Assembly: GCA_022410635.1 (NCBI GenBank)
Contig: JAJVDF010000137.1
Coordinates: forward strand, 839,803-903,802
DNA from: Tretioscincus oriximinensis
Lineage: Eukaryota > Chordata > Lepidosauria > Squamata > Gymnophthalmidae
DNA length: 64,000 bases
Direction of reading: 5' to 3'
Position numbers and translations under genes: made by a program. Below the pieces are notes generated by a model. That model saw only the letters and a list, made by a program, of their open reading frames with translations, was not told the DNA's origin and ran no database searches. Positions 1 through 11,800 of the stretch are shown one piece after another. How positions within the stretch are numbered: position 1 is the stretch's first letter; every line of letters starts with the position of its first letter.

Positions 1-520
1 GTCGGAAACCCAGTGGATTACTAAGTATGCTGTGTTTACTGGCCATTTGGTGNTAGCCAAGGGTTGGAAGGACTTTACAACAATGGTGGGATTATATGTC
101 AAATCTCATGAAATTTGACTTGGTCCAAGAAAAAAGATAGAACCGCATTGGACTGCAAGTAAACCGGACATGGACTGCTAAATGGAGTGTGCTCATCGCC
201 TGTGCTTTGTCTTGCCAGAACCAACTCGTTCATGAAACTGTGTGCCTGTTCTTGGACCTTCAATTATTCACTTAAATTATTACTCCGTTCTATACGCTGG
301 GTGGGGGGTCAGTACGGGGTGGGTCTATGTATGTAAATTTTTGTTTCCCTTTTTGTATTTTTGATGGGGAAAAAAGATGGTGGAATTTTAAAAATTCCTG
401 GCAGAAGGTCCCATCTTGGGTCCCCAGGAAATCGTAGTGCATCAGGGGAATAAAAGAAGTAGGATACTCGTGATGCCATCAAGCCAGCGCAGACTCTTAG
501 TGATACTTTGGACGCAACCG
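1..520. other. Unassigned left flank or MTM1 intron
   Basis: No exon recognised. Frame 1 is open for the first 110 nt or so (reads ETQWITKYAVFTGH then a break), which could be a degraded retroelement tail. Nothing else identified. Confidence 0.3.
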
Positions 521-524
521 TACA

Positions 525-835
525 ATTTCAGCCCCTCCTCTTCTTTTCCTTCCTCCTTTTCCTGTTCTTCCTCCTCCTCTTCTCGTATTCGTATTCTCCT
601 TCCCTTCCTCTTCTTCTTGTTTTTTTGCCTTCCTCCTCCTTTTCTTCTCTTCCGCTTCTTCATCCTCTTCTCATATTTCTAGCCTGTTCTTTTTCCTTTC
701 GTACTGCACATTCTTTGTTTTTCTCTTTGTCTCCTCCCTTCTACTTCTATTCCTCCTTCCCCCTCCTCCTTCACTTCTTCGTTTCTTCCTCCTCCCAATT
801 ACTTCATTCTGCAGTATTTCACCATCTCACTTTCC
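525..835 (+). repeat. Pyrimidine-rich CT tract
   Basis: About 300 nt of TTCCTCCTCTT-like sequence, almost without purines over long stretches. Open frames here in several phases are artefacts of composition. Confidence 0.85.
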
Positions 836-1148
836 CAGAGCAGTAGGAGACCTTTCTGGTAACAGCTGCCAAGATTTCCTGCATCTCATGGGACTCACTT
901 TGTGTTCAGCTCACCTCACTTTCACCCTTCCTTGCCAGAAACAAACATTTGTATGCTTGAAATTGGGGCAACAGAGAGGGCCCTAGTATCTGGGATACAC
1001 ACAAAGATCCTGCAGGCACTCTTTTTGGGTCCCAAGGCAGTTATGTGCTACCAAAAACGGGTTAGCAAAGGGCCACAGCTTCCGGGGCAACCCCCTGAGT
1101 TCTATGCCCCTGGCCATACATGTGGTGTCCCCACATACCCTCCCTGAA
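836..1148. other. MTM1 intron or flank, nothing recognised
   Basis: No exon, repeat family or RNA gene was recognised between the pyrimidine tract and the SINE that starts near 1150. Confidence 0.4.
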
Positions 1149-1149
1149 G

Positions 1150-1405
1150 CAAAACCTCCCTGGTGCAGAGGTTACGAGCATGTGTTTGCTGTGGAGAGAT
1201 ATGAGTGCCCTCTACTGGCCTCTGCTTCAGTCAACCCAGCTGTTCCAAAGCAAGCAATTGCAAGTAGATGAATAGGAACCATCACAACGTGATGGGGAAG
1301 ATAGAATAGATGTAAGCCATTGGGTGAAAAACAGCTTGTAAGCTACTCTGAATCCCTTCGAGGAAGAAAAGAGGGGTATAAAAACCCAATTCTTCATCTT
1401 CTATA
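1150..1405 (+). repeat. tRNA-related SINE (family B)
   Basis: A tRNA-like head (CCTCCCTGGTGCAGAGGTTA) is followed by the same body as the copies at 19580-19883 and 62125-62394 (CAACCCAGCT, CAATTGCAAGTAGAT, GATGGGGAAGATAGAAT) and the tail GGGGTATAAAAACCCAATTC. Confidence 0.7.
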
Positions 1406-1693
1406 CCCACTGATACGACTCGCAGAGAGGGGTTGCTTTGGCTTCTGGCTCCTTTCAGGCAGATGGGAGGAGCCAGTTCTAGACTCCCCTGAAATTGTGC
1501 GCCTCAGATGACAGCTCAGTGCCCCCCCCTCCCCCCCAATGAGTATTATTATTTTTGAACAATCAGAAAGAAGCCATCTGAAGGTGTTTTTTTATTAGCA
1601 AAAGATACTTGATGTGTATATTGTTTTTCTCTGTAATCACTCCCAGTGTTAACTGTAGGGTCAGTTTGGGAGGGATTTTGCACTCATGCAGGT

Positions 1694-1880
1694 GGAGGCT
1701 TCTTTCTGCACTTGGCTTTATTTTGGGATACCTGCCACCCACATGCTAGTGTAGGCTATGGCAGGCCCCATTCAGGGTTAGGGTTACCATTTGGAGCTTG
1801 CAGTAACCTAGTCTAGCATATGGATTGCAGGCCCTTATTCCAAGGTAGATCCCAAAATAAAGCTGACTGCAAAAAGGGGC
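1694..1880. mobile_element. Palindromic MITE, family 1
   Basis: Terminal inverted repeats: CTTGGCTTTATTTTGGGAT near 1706 pairs with ATCCCAAAATAAAGC near 1850. The inner segment CATGCTAGTGTAGGCTATGG recurs at many places in the window. No coding capacity. Confidence 0.7.
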
Positions 1881-1895
1881 CTACCATTCATAGGA

Positions 1896-2482
1896 AATGT
1901 TGTTTTGCCTCTTTGCAAAACTGTAGTGAGCCCATATTTGGAATATTGTGAACAATTCTGGTCACCACATCTCACAAAGGATATTGTGAAATTGGAGAAG
2001 GTACAGAAAAGGGCACCTTTTGTCAGGCTGCAACATCTGAACCTCTTCAGCCTTGAAAGATAACATTTGAGAGGAGACCTCATTGAGGTGTATAAACTCC
2101 TGTATGGGATGGATAAGATAGAGAAAAACTAGGGGCAGAAAAACTAGGAACACTGATGGGCAGAAGAGTGAGGACACACGAAGGAAAGTATTTTTTCGCT
2201 CAGAAGGTCATGGGCCTTTGGAATTTTCTTCCAGAACAGGTAGTGGTAGCTAGCAGCCTGGACAGCTTTAAAACAGGATTAGTCAAGTTGACAGATATCT
2301 TGATGCTGTCGTCAAGATAGAGCAACAGGCAGGATTCCTGAAATGCCTTTTGCAGGACATTGAGAACAGGTGAAAACTGTTCCAAACTGCTCAGGTGCAA
2401 TTGGTGGGCCACTGTGAGACAGAAGGCTGGACCAGATGGGCTCCGTCCTTGTTCATTAGGGCTTCTCTTATGTTCTTATGTT
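1896..2482 (+). mobile_element. CR1-type LINE, 3' fragment (sense)
   Basis: Translation with breaks gives PYLEYCEQFWSP, LFSLER and [18 protein letters not shown], the conserved end of CR1 ORF2. It ends in the 3' tail TTCTTATGTT. It lies between two MITE copies. Confidence 0.85.
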
Positions 2483-2620
2483 AGGCTGTGGCAGGTTCCA
2501 AATGGTAACCCTAATCCTGAGTAGGCCTGCCATAGCCTACATTGGGATGTGGATGGCAGATCCCTATTCCTAGATAGATCCCCAAAATACAGCCAAGCAC
2601 AGAAAATGACCTAGTTAAAG
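2483..2620. mobile_element. Palindromic MITE, family 1 (partial, opposite orientation)
   Basis: Contains CCAAATGGTAACCCTAATCC and GGCCTGCCATAGCCTACATT, the reverse complement of the 1694-1880 copy. It abuts the MTM1 exon at 2677 within 60 nt. Confidence 0.65.
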
Positions 2621-2676
2621 ATGGCCTAGAATGACCCAATGCAACAATCTTTATTATGTTTCTCTTCTTTTCAAAG

Positions 2677-2760
2677 CCTTTTTTTGCATTTCTAAATGAA
2701 GAAAAATTTCCTGAAAACGGTTGGCTGGTTTACAATGCTATGGTTGAATACAGGAGACAA
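2677..2760 (+). CDS. MTM1: MTM1 exon a (fragment residues 1-28)
   Basis: Acceptor TTTTCAAAG, donor GTAAGT. It encodes ...[18 protein letters not shown], the start of the phosphatase-domain region after PH-GRAM. At 84 nt it equals the MTMR1 exon at 37612-37695. Confidence 0.93.
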
Positions 2761-5700
2761 GTAAGTCTTTTTTTCTTCCTTCAGTTGCATGTGCTTGCAC
2801 TTCAGGATGTGGGCAACACTGCCCTGTGTATGTAGTCCTAGTCACACATGTCACTTTTAATGTGATCTATGCTATTGCTTGTCAACAATGCCCTCCGGCA
2901 CACTGCGCTGGACAAACAGAGTCCTGCACCAGGGAATAAACTGACACAAATCAGATATTCAGAATAACAAATCTCCTAGGACATTATACCTCAGACATCA
3001 AAACAGAAGTCTTTGAACAATACTGAAGAAGAGTTGAAAGAAAAAACAGCAGAATTGGAATCCACCCACAAATTCCAGTCTGTGAACAAGGGACTGAATG
3101 GTTTTCTGGCACATGACACATATTAAAGCACAACTAACATCTCAGCCTCCTGAGGGCAGTTGGACTATTCCTCTCTCCACTTTGTTGCATGTAGAATCAT
3201 AGTCTCATGGAGTTGGAAGGGACCTACTGGGTCACTGAGTCCAGCCTCCTGCACAATGCACGATTGCAACACTTTAAGCAATTTTCACACCCTTCCCCAT
3301 GTACCTTCTTGCACTGTACATGACCTGATTTATCACATACATAAACACACATTTACATTTATATTTCAGTTGATATTTCTGGCACCCAGTTATCTGTCCC
3401 TGGGCAGTTGTTCTGCACATCTGAAGAAAACTTGTCTACAAAAGCTCACACTGCCCATCTTTACTTCGTTAGTCTTTAAGGTGCTTCAAGACCCCCTTGC
3501 TAGATTTTCTGGTTTTATGATGCTATTGACACTATCTTATACAATTCTAACATTATACTGATTAAATAGTTGCTATGTTAAACTTGTAATTTTACATTCA
3601 ACCTGCACGGTCTGTTCTGTTAGAATGCAAAACTTTTGACACAAACTAAATCAAATTTCTTACTATGCTTTCAGAAAGCTGTTGTTTACAAAAACTCTTG
3701 CTACCTGTTGTTTCCTAATTCTGGGTTGTATCTTGGGACAGAGCATGGCCATCCATATGCCGCCAGTATAGCCTATGGTAGGCCACATTCAGGGCCTGCC
3801 ATAGGCTACACTAACATGTGGATGACAGGCTCCTATTTTGAGGTGTAATTCAAAAAAAGATTCAGTGAGAACAGAGTCTCTAAGGTGTTATGAGATTCCC
3901 TTGGTCGATGTACTTTTAAACCATTTTCAGTTCTGAAGAACTGGGCTCAAAACAGATTTTCTTCTGGTTTTGTCTGTTCTTCACAAATGAAAATGTTTTA
4001 AAAGCTCATGTATTAAAGTTCTCCCGCCTTGGAAGTTGTTGCATTATCGTCCAGGTTATACTTTGATTCAGCAGCTAGAAGAATAATGATGATTATGCCT
4101 ATTCGAACGTTTCATTTGTGTATGTTCTGGGTCACATGAGCTTTCGTAGATAAGTTAACTTCACAGGATGCTATGTTATGTTCTTATCTGTGCTTCCAGT
4201 TGGAGAGTTTTCTCTGGATTTTTTTCTTTGCTATACTGAGCGCTGACCAGATATTTTAATAATTTCTTGGAGAAAGTTACACAATTTTCCACTGTAATCT
4301 GCACAGTTTGTGGTTCATTATGGATTCTTCACCTGCAAGCCTTTCAGAATGATATCCTTTGGTTTGCGCTTCTTAAGAAAGATGAGGTGTCTTGTCTGTA
4401 CCTGGGCAAAGGTCCTGGACAGATTGAAGGATTCCTATTCCTTCTGGGTGAATTTGATGCTTTCCTGTAAGGGGGAANTCAAAGAAGTAGCTATGTTAGT
4501 CTGGGATTTCAGAATACTGTCAGGGATCTCATAGCATCTGAGAGACTGACAAGAAAGAGGGAGGCAGCAGGAGCTTTCATGGGTAAGTCCGCTTCAGCAT
4601 GAGGTTTCCTAGACTTGTCCACTTATTTGAATGGACAGACAGGCAGACAAGTATTCTAACTATCAAGGGTGGCCTTGTAGCACCTTAGAGACCAACAAGA
4701 AAAAAGGAAACAGCAGGAGCTTTTATAGACAAGGGTACTTCTTCAGATGCTTTTGTCACCTCAGGCAGAGAAGCATATTAGTTCTTCAGGACTTGCAATT
4801 TAGTAAAATGGTTGCCAGCCGACTGTCAGCACTGAAATTCACGTGGTCCTGAATCTTCTTTACACCCAGATTTCTGCAGATTCCAATGTGAAACTGGTGG
4901 ACTGTTGCCACCCTGTGGCCATAATAGCGTATCAGTTACGTTCCTCTCTTTAAGGCCAGGTGGGAGAAGGTGACCCACTAAAGCCTCTTCTGTTTTCCAG
5001 GGTCTTCCTAATGAACAGTGGAGGATAACATTTCTCAACGAGCATTACGCACTTTGTGACACATACCCCTCCCTCTTGGTTGTGCCATATAATGCCACCG
5101 AGGATGATCTCAAGAAGGTTTCAGCTTTTAGGTCCCGGTGCAGAATACCTGTGAGTGTGTCAGAACTGATCTATATTGTTGGAAATCTTAATTGAAGGGC
5201 GTGGATGAAATACATCCGATATATAAGAGAGCATTTACTCCACGGGGGAGAACATCGCTGGGGGCTTTAGAATTAAGGAACTAATCAGTTGAGCAAAACA
5301 GCTGGCCTCTGATGAAATGTTCCACCTGCGTGATTAGGTGCTGTCTTGGATTCACCCAGAGAACCAGGCCGTCATTACCCGCTCCAGCCAGCCACTGGTA
5401 GGCATGAGTGGCAAACGAAACAAAGACGACGAACGATATCTAGAGATCATACGGGAAGCGAACGGACAGCTCTCAAAGCTGACCATTTACGATGCCAGGC
5501 CCAGTGTCAATGCTGTGGCCAATAAGGTAAGAGGACCTGTTTGCTAAATCTGGTTTTACTCAGTCTGAATTAACCTGATCTATCTTACCTGTAGCAATGA
5601 ATAACTGCATAAGGCAAGTTGAACCACATTGGACAATGTATGCCATCCCGCAGGTGTGATGTTGGCTAATCCAGGTGACACAACTGTGCTCTTCCATGGA

Positions 5701-8700
5701 GCAACCCCCTTTATCCAACCCATGCACGCCTTACTTGCCTTGTAGTCTCTGGGCTGGTTTATTTCCCATCAGGTGACATTGTGGTCTTTATCAGCAGATC
5801 TTTGGCTGCAGCCGCACGAGGTTTTCTTTCCATGATGTTAGTATTGTCATGATAACTCCGCTCCACATATTAATGGAGTTTTCTCAAAGGACTAGGAAAA
5901 AAAGACCCCGAATATTCTTTTGCTGATGTTTTATGAAATGGCCACGCCTGCAGCCATGGAGGCGAGAAGCCTTCCAATGTGTACGGATTCTTAATGGGAT
6001 TACTAGGATACCGCCAGAAAACAATAGCACAGGACAAGGCAGAATTGCATATTGCGCATGCTCAGTACTTCCTGATTTTTTGTCTCCCCATTCCACGTGG
6101 ATTTTGCAGGTAGGTACGAACGAGTGAAATCCGCAATTGCTTTTGGGTTGCAGGTTTTACTCGTCGTGTGGAAGGGGCCTTAGTAGTCAAGTGTATGTTA
6201 GTGGAAGAAGTCCAATATGAAAACTGGGGCTTCTTTCTCTGTGTGTTTCTTGACTGCTGTGTAAAAATAAACGTTTAAAGTTATCCCCCCTATCAGCTTG
6301 GCACGAGGAGCACAAAGCCATTGCAAACAATCAACCTGCATGGTCAGTTCTGTTAAAATGCAAAACGTTTGACACAAAATAAATCAATCAGAATATGTAT
6401 AGTTTGCTTGTTTGTACAGGCTCACTCTGGTGCTGATATGGTAATAATGAAGGTAAAATATGTGTGTTATGAGACAGAATAAAAATGTACATTATGTAAA
6501 CAAACAAACAAAAACAATGGAAAAACTTCCTTGCCGCTGATGGGAATGGAAACTGCGGATTTGAAGCTTTCCACGCCAGTGTCCTTGAGGCCACATTCCT
6601 TCCCTTCTTTATTCAGGCGACTCCCTTTTGTCTGTTCATTCTGGATCTGCGCCCCAAGGATTACTTTGCCTGCCCCTCCCAAGGCTAAGGTTGGCCTCCT
6701 CTTGTTGCTCCGGGCCAGGCAGAGGGTCTTTAGGTGACCCGTTGCAGCCGACAGGTAGCAGGGCAGCTTTTGCCTTCCTTACAGTTAAGGGAACTTGGCT
6801 GCCACTTTCCACTTTCCGTGAAGCTCTTAAAGGTGGGAACCTGTCGACCAGTTGCAGTTGTTTGGGGAACATGGAGATCGTTGTCTGCCGGGTGCCAGTG
6901 AATTATTTTAAGCGTGTTACAGAGAGGCGACAGAGCAGTTTCAAAGCTTGAACCAAGGAAGGTTTTAAATCGGCTTTTGAAATTGACTGATCTTGAGGGT
7001 GTTAAACCCTTGCCCATAAAGTCGGAAAACAACACATTTGGGTCGTGTTGTTCTTTGAAGGGATGAGAAGAAAGGAAAGACCTTGGAAGTCAAACGGTCT
7101 AAAGAAATTATTGCTTGCTGACCAACGGACCCTTCGTTTGCCCCATGTTTAATGAACGATTTTACGATTTTTAATTTTACGATTTATTAAAAACGACATC
7201 CAGTTACACCTTAGAAACTATAAAACCAAACCGAAAGATGTAACTGATCATTGAAATGCTAAATTCCCCCACCACTACTGTACAATTTCTTTACCTTTTT
7301 AAGGTTATCAGCCTGTCCTAAAATGGAGGCCCTGTTATGGTATTGGCTAACTTGCTGCATCTGTTTTTATGGTGTCCTGCCAGGAGTGATCTGTGTTTAG
7401 AGTGAACAAATGTAAATATTTCTTCATGTTGATTCAGTTTGAATAAATGAAATTATTATTATTGGCATCCTTCCGTGAGAACCTTCTCAGTGGTCCCTAG
7501 CTTGGAATTGGCCTTCCTGTTGAGGAAGACTGTGAGTTTCCAGCACTTGCTTCTTAATTCTGGAATCTTGGAATCCTGTGTGTAACGGTCTTGCATTGCT
7601 TGCTCTTGTGCTGTTACCTAGCCTGGGACCTTTGGCTGAAGGCTGGAATAGAAATGTTATAAATAAATTAATAATAACGAATAACTATTTTAGAGAAATA
7701 GCCGTGTTAGTCTAGTAGAAAGTCCAGCAATGGAGCTAGTAGCACTTTGAGAAAAGTGGGTGGCAGAGGCTTTCGTAGACACGTCGACTTCTTCAGAATA
7801 ACTATTTTATCATTTTAATGTGCTTTTGTTGTGGCAATGGCTGCAACAATAAACATTGATTGATTGATCTCATTATTTAATAATAGAAATGAAATATATA
7901 CATCTGTTCTATCATAGAGTTGGAAGGGACCTCCAGGGTCATGGGGTCCAACCCCCTGCTTGATGCAGGATTCATTAAACCATCCCAGACAGATGACTGT
8001 CCAGTCTCTGTTTGAAGACTTCCAGGGAAGGCGAAGTCACCACCTCCTGTGGCAAACTGTTCCACTGGTTTATCACCCTGACTGTTGGAAGTTTTTTTCT
8101 GATCTCTAATCTAAATCTCCTCCCTTGCTGTTTCATTCCATTGTTTCTAGTCCTTCCATGTGCCAATGAGGACAATGCTGATCCCTCTGCTCTGTGGAAG
8201 TCCTTCAGGTATTTGTAGGCAGCTATCAGGTCTCCTCTCAGTCTTCTCTTTTGCAGACTAAACATCCCTAGATCCTTTAAACGTTCCTCATAGGACATGG
8301 TTTCCAGACCACTCACCATCCTTGTAACTCTCTTTTGAACTTGCTCTAGTTTATCAATGTCCTTTTTAAATTGCGCCCCCCCAGAACTGAACACAGTATT
8401 CCAAGTGTGGTCATACTGCAGAGAGGAATAATTACTTCNCGTGATCGAGATTCTATGCTCCTCTTACTACACCCCAGGATTGTGTTTGCCTTTTTTGCAG
8501 TTGCTTCACGCTGTTGACTCATGTTTGGGATGTGATCTACCAATACACCAAGGTCCTTCTCACTTGTGCTGCTACTCAGACATATTCCTCCTATTCTATA
8601 TGTGCTGTTTTCATTGTTTTTGCCCAGATGTAGGATCTTGCATTTCTCTGTTAAATACCATTATGTTAGTTTCAGCCTACCATTGTTCCAGCTGTTCATA

Positions 8701-8803
8701 ATCATAAATATTATTTGCTTTTATAATGGTGCAGAGATAAACATACAATTGCCATTACCATTATTTTTATGATATTGGGAAAACTAAACCCGTACAACCT
8801 TTC

Positions 8804-8841
<38 letters not shown>

Positions 8842-11800
8842 GCCTTGTCATTGTTATTATTATTAGCCTTGTCATTGTTATTATTATTAGCCTTGTCATT
8901 GTTATTATTAATATTAATGTAGTGTTATTATTACTATGCTGAACACAGTATTTTCTATAATGTTTATTACTATGCTGAACACATAGATGTTTTTTATTGT
9001 CATCATCGTTATATAAGAACAGTGAAATGGCAGCTAAATTTGAGTGCTGCCTTCTTTTTTCCCAGGCGACAGGAGGAGGCTATGAAAGTGACGACGGTTA
9101 TCCCAATGCAGAGCTCATCTTCCTGGACATCCATAATATCCACGTCATGCGGGAATCTTTGAAGAAGCTGAAGGACATTGTCTACCCACACGTGGAGGAG
9201 TCCCACTGGCTCTCTAGCCTGGAGTCGACTCACTGGCTCGAACACATCAAGGCAAGGGGAGAATTAGTGACATCTATGTTTGCCCTGGTTTTCCTTCTGT
9301 TAAACTTTTTTAAATTTCTTCTTTTGCCTTCTTTTTTCCTTCCCCTTTCCCTCCTCCTCCTCCTTATTCTCCATCTTCATCAGCTTGTCCTGACAGGTGC
9401 CATCCAGATCGCGGACAAAGTGTCCTCTGGGAGGAGCTCTGTGCTGGTCCATTGCAGTGACGGCTGGGACCGCACAGCCCAGCTGACCTCTCTGGCTATG
9501 CTGATGCTGGACAGCTACTACCGAACCATTGTGGGCTTCCAAGTCTTGGTGCAAAAGGAATGGATAAGCTTTGGACACAAGTTTGCATCGGTGAGGTGCA
9601 AATACAGACCAAGCTTCTGGATAAACTCTATTGCAATCCTCTGTCTATTCCATGCAGAGAAGCAACAGCCAATTAGCTGAAAAAATACCATTTTTGCCTT
9701 GAATTCCTGGCTGGATTTCCCTGATTTGTTGATAGGACTTACCTTATTGTTAAATTTGCTCCAGGAAGCTGCCATATTGGAAATGTTAGGAGTATATGTG
9801 TGAGGCCAACGCCAGGTCCAAAATAGCCACCACATGTGCTAGGGACAGCAATCATAAAAACCTCAGAACCTAAGAGGAGCACTTCTGACTGGGCCACAGC
9901 CCAGCTAGTCCAACTAGTCTCACCCACTCACCCACCTACTGCCCTTGGGTGTCTCAAGCAGGAGGCAATACTTGTTCTCACCTTTTGGAATAAGGACTTT
10001 CCATCCACATGCTAGCAGAGATTATGTGGATGAGCAAAGTGGGCCCTGCCATTGTCTACACTGGCTATGTAAACTGAACCCAAGAGGAGCACTGCTGAAT
10101 GGGGCCACAGCCCATTCTGTTTCACCCAGTTGCTTCTGGGCATCTCAAGCAGAAGGAGACTCAACCTTCCCCTTCAAATGGCATTTCAGGACTCCTGTCT
10201 GTTGCTCCAAATTCTGGTTTAAGCCTCCACCCAATTGGCTTCCATGAACGTGTCTAATTCTCTCTTAAAGCTATCTAAGGTCCAACTACCACCACCTCTT
10301 GGTGGAAGTAAATTCCATAGATGATTCTCTGGGTGAAAAAATACTTTCCCTTGCCTTTTCTAACGCTTTTGTCCAACCATGTGCATCTGGGTATACCCAA
10401 CACACCACTCCTATCTCCAAGGCCGCTTCCAGAGAGTGGTGGTGGTGGGGAAGTCTTGCTCGACACCATGGAAGTTCACTTGTGGGGTTCCTCAGGGGTC
10501 GATCCTCTCCCCCATGCTGTTCAACATCTATATGAAGCCGCTGGAAGAGGTCATCAGGAGATTTGGAGTGAAGTGTCATCAATATGCAGATGACACTCAG
10601 CTCTCTCTGTCCCATCTGAATCAGGAGAGGCTGTTGAAGTGCTTGACAGGTGCCTGGGGGCAGTGATGGGCTAGATGGGGGCCAACAAATTGAAGCTGAA
10701 TCCAGACAAGACGGAGGTGCTGTGTGTTGGGGCATCCCGAGTTTATGAAGTGGGGAGGCGCCCTGTCCTTGGTGGGGTAGAATTAGGGACGGGTGCAAAA
10801 TCTGGGGGTGCTCCTGGACTCTGCATTGACACTTGCCTTCTTCTGCACGTGCCGACTTCCAGTTATGTCTGGTTTGCCAGTTGGTGCAGAATGCAGCCGC
10901 TAGACTGCTGACCAGAACATCTGGCCGGACACACATCACGCCGGTCTTGAAAGAGCTGCACAGGCTGCCCAATTCAAGGTGGTGACTTTTAAGTTATAAG
11001 GCCCTAAATAACTTGGGCCCCAAATACCTAAAGGAAGGCCTTCTCCAATACAGACCTGCCCGTGCCTTAAGATCTGCAGGGGAGGCCCTCCTGGTTGTAC
11101 CACCCCTTTCAATAGCCAGTGGAGTGGGAACCTGGGGTAGGGCCTTTTCCGTGGTTGCCCCCGTCTTTGGAATAGTCTTCCCCTCGAGGTGCGTCTGTCT
11201 TCATGGTTGTATGGTTTTAGAAGATCTTTGAAGACGCACCTCTTTCACCTGGCCTTTGGCTGAAGAGCATGTTCATTTTTGTCCCCCTTTTAGATACTGT
11301 TTTTATACTGTTTTTAATTTGTTAGTTTTGTGTTGATATTTTACTGTTCGCTGCCTTGAGACCTTTGGGTAAAGGGCGGGATATAAATATAAATAAATAA
11401 ATAATTGTGGAAACTAGAGAGGACGTAATTACAGGCAGTCCATTCTCAAACCCGTTCAAGGAATGCAGCTTTACAGAAATCAAAATAATTGCCATCTTTG
11501 CATGTTTATGAACACCAGAGTCACTGTGACTTTTGTAACGTGAGGCGAGTTTGCTGTTGACTTCCAGTGTGAGGAGATTCTGGAAGTTTCACTTGCCTGG
11601 TTTGCTGGAGCAGAACTCATGGGACTGTTTCATGCTTTGTTTTCAGAGGATCGGCCACGGAGACAAAAACCACGCGGACACTGACAGGTCACCCATATTT
11701 CTCCAGTTTATTGACTGCGTGTGGCAGATGTCTAAGCAAGTAAGCGGCGTTGTCCATGCAGTACTATAGCGAGGCACAGAAGTCTGGGTTAGGTTTTTAA

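Larger units (their letters stand above)
2761..5000. other. MTM1 intron between exons a and b
   Basis: Contains a CR1 3' scrap at 3192-3262 (antisense; GAGTTGGAAGGGACC), a MITE at 3716-3855 and two copies of a short interspersed repeat at 4478-4765. The stretches 2761-3190, 3263-3715, 3856-4477 and 4766-5000 hold nothing I recognise. Confidence 0.6.

Noticed and set aside
508..846. Ser/Leu/Phe-rich 112-residue frame and its minus-strand Lys/Glu partner
   Set aside because: Produced by the pyrimidine tract; no splice signals or family. Same for 16565-16790.
8800..8930. Direct-repeat array resembling a small CRISPR
   Set aside because: Units are contiguous with no unique spacers, and the DNA is vertebrate; it is a minisatellite.
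8997..9680. Single 227-residue frame
   Set aside because: It is MTM1 exon d, the 132-nt intron and exon e read through; homology is lost exactly in the intron part and after 9590.
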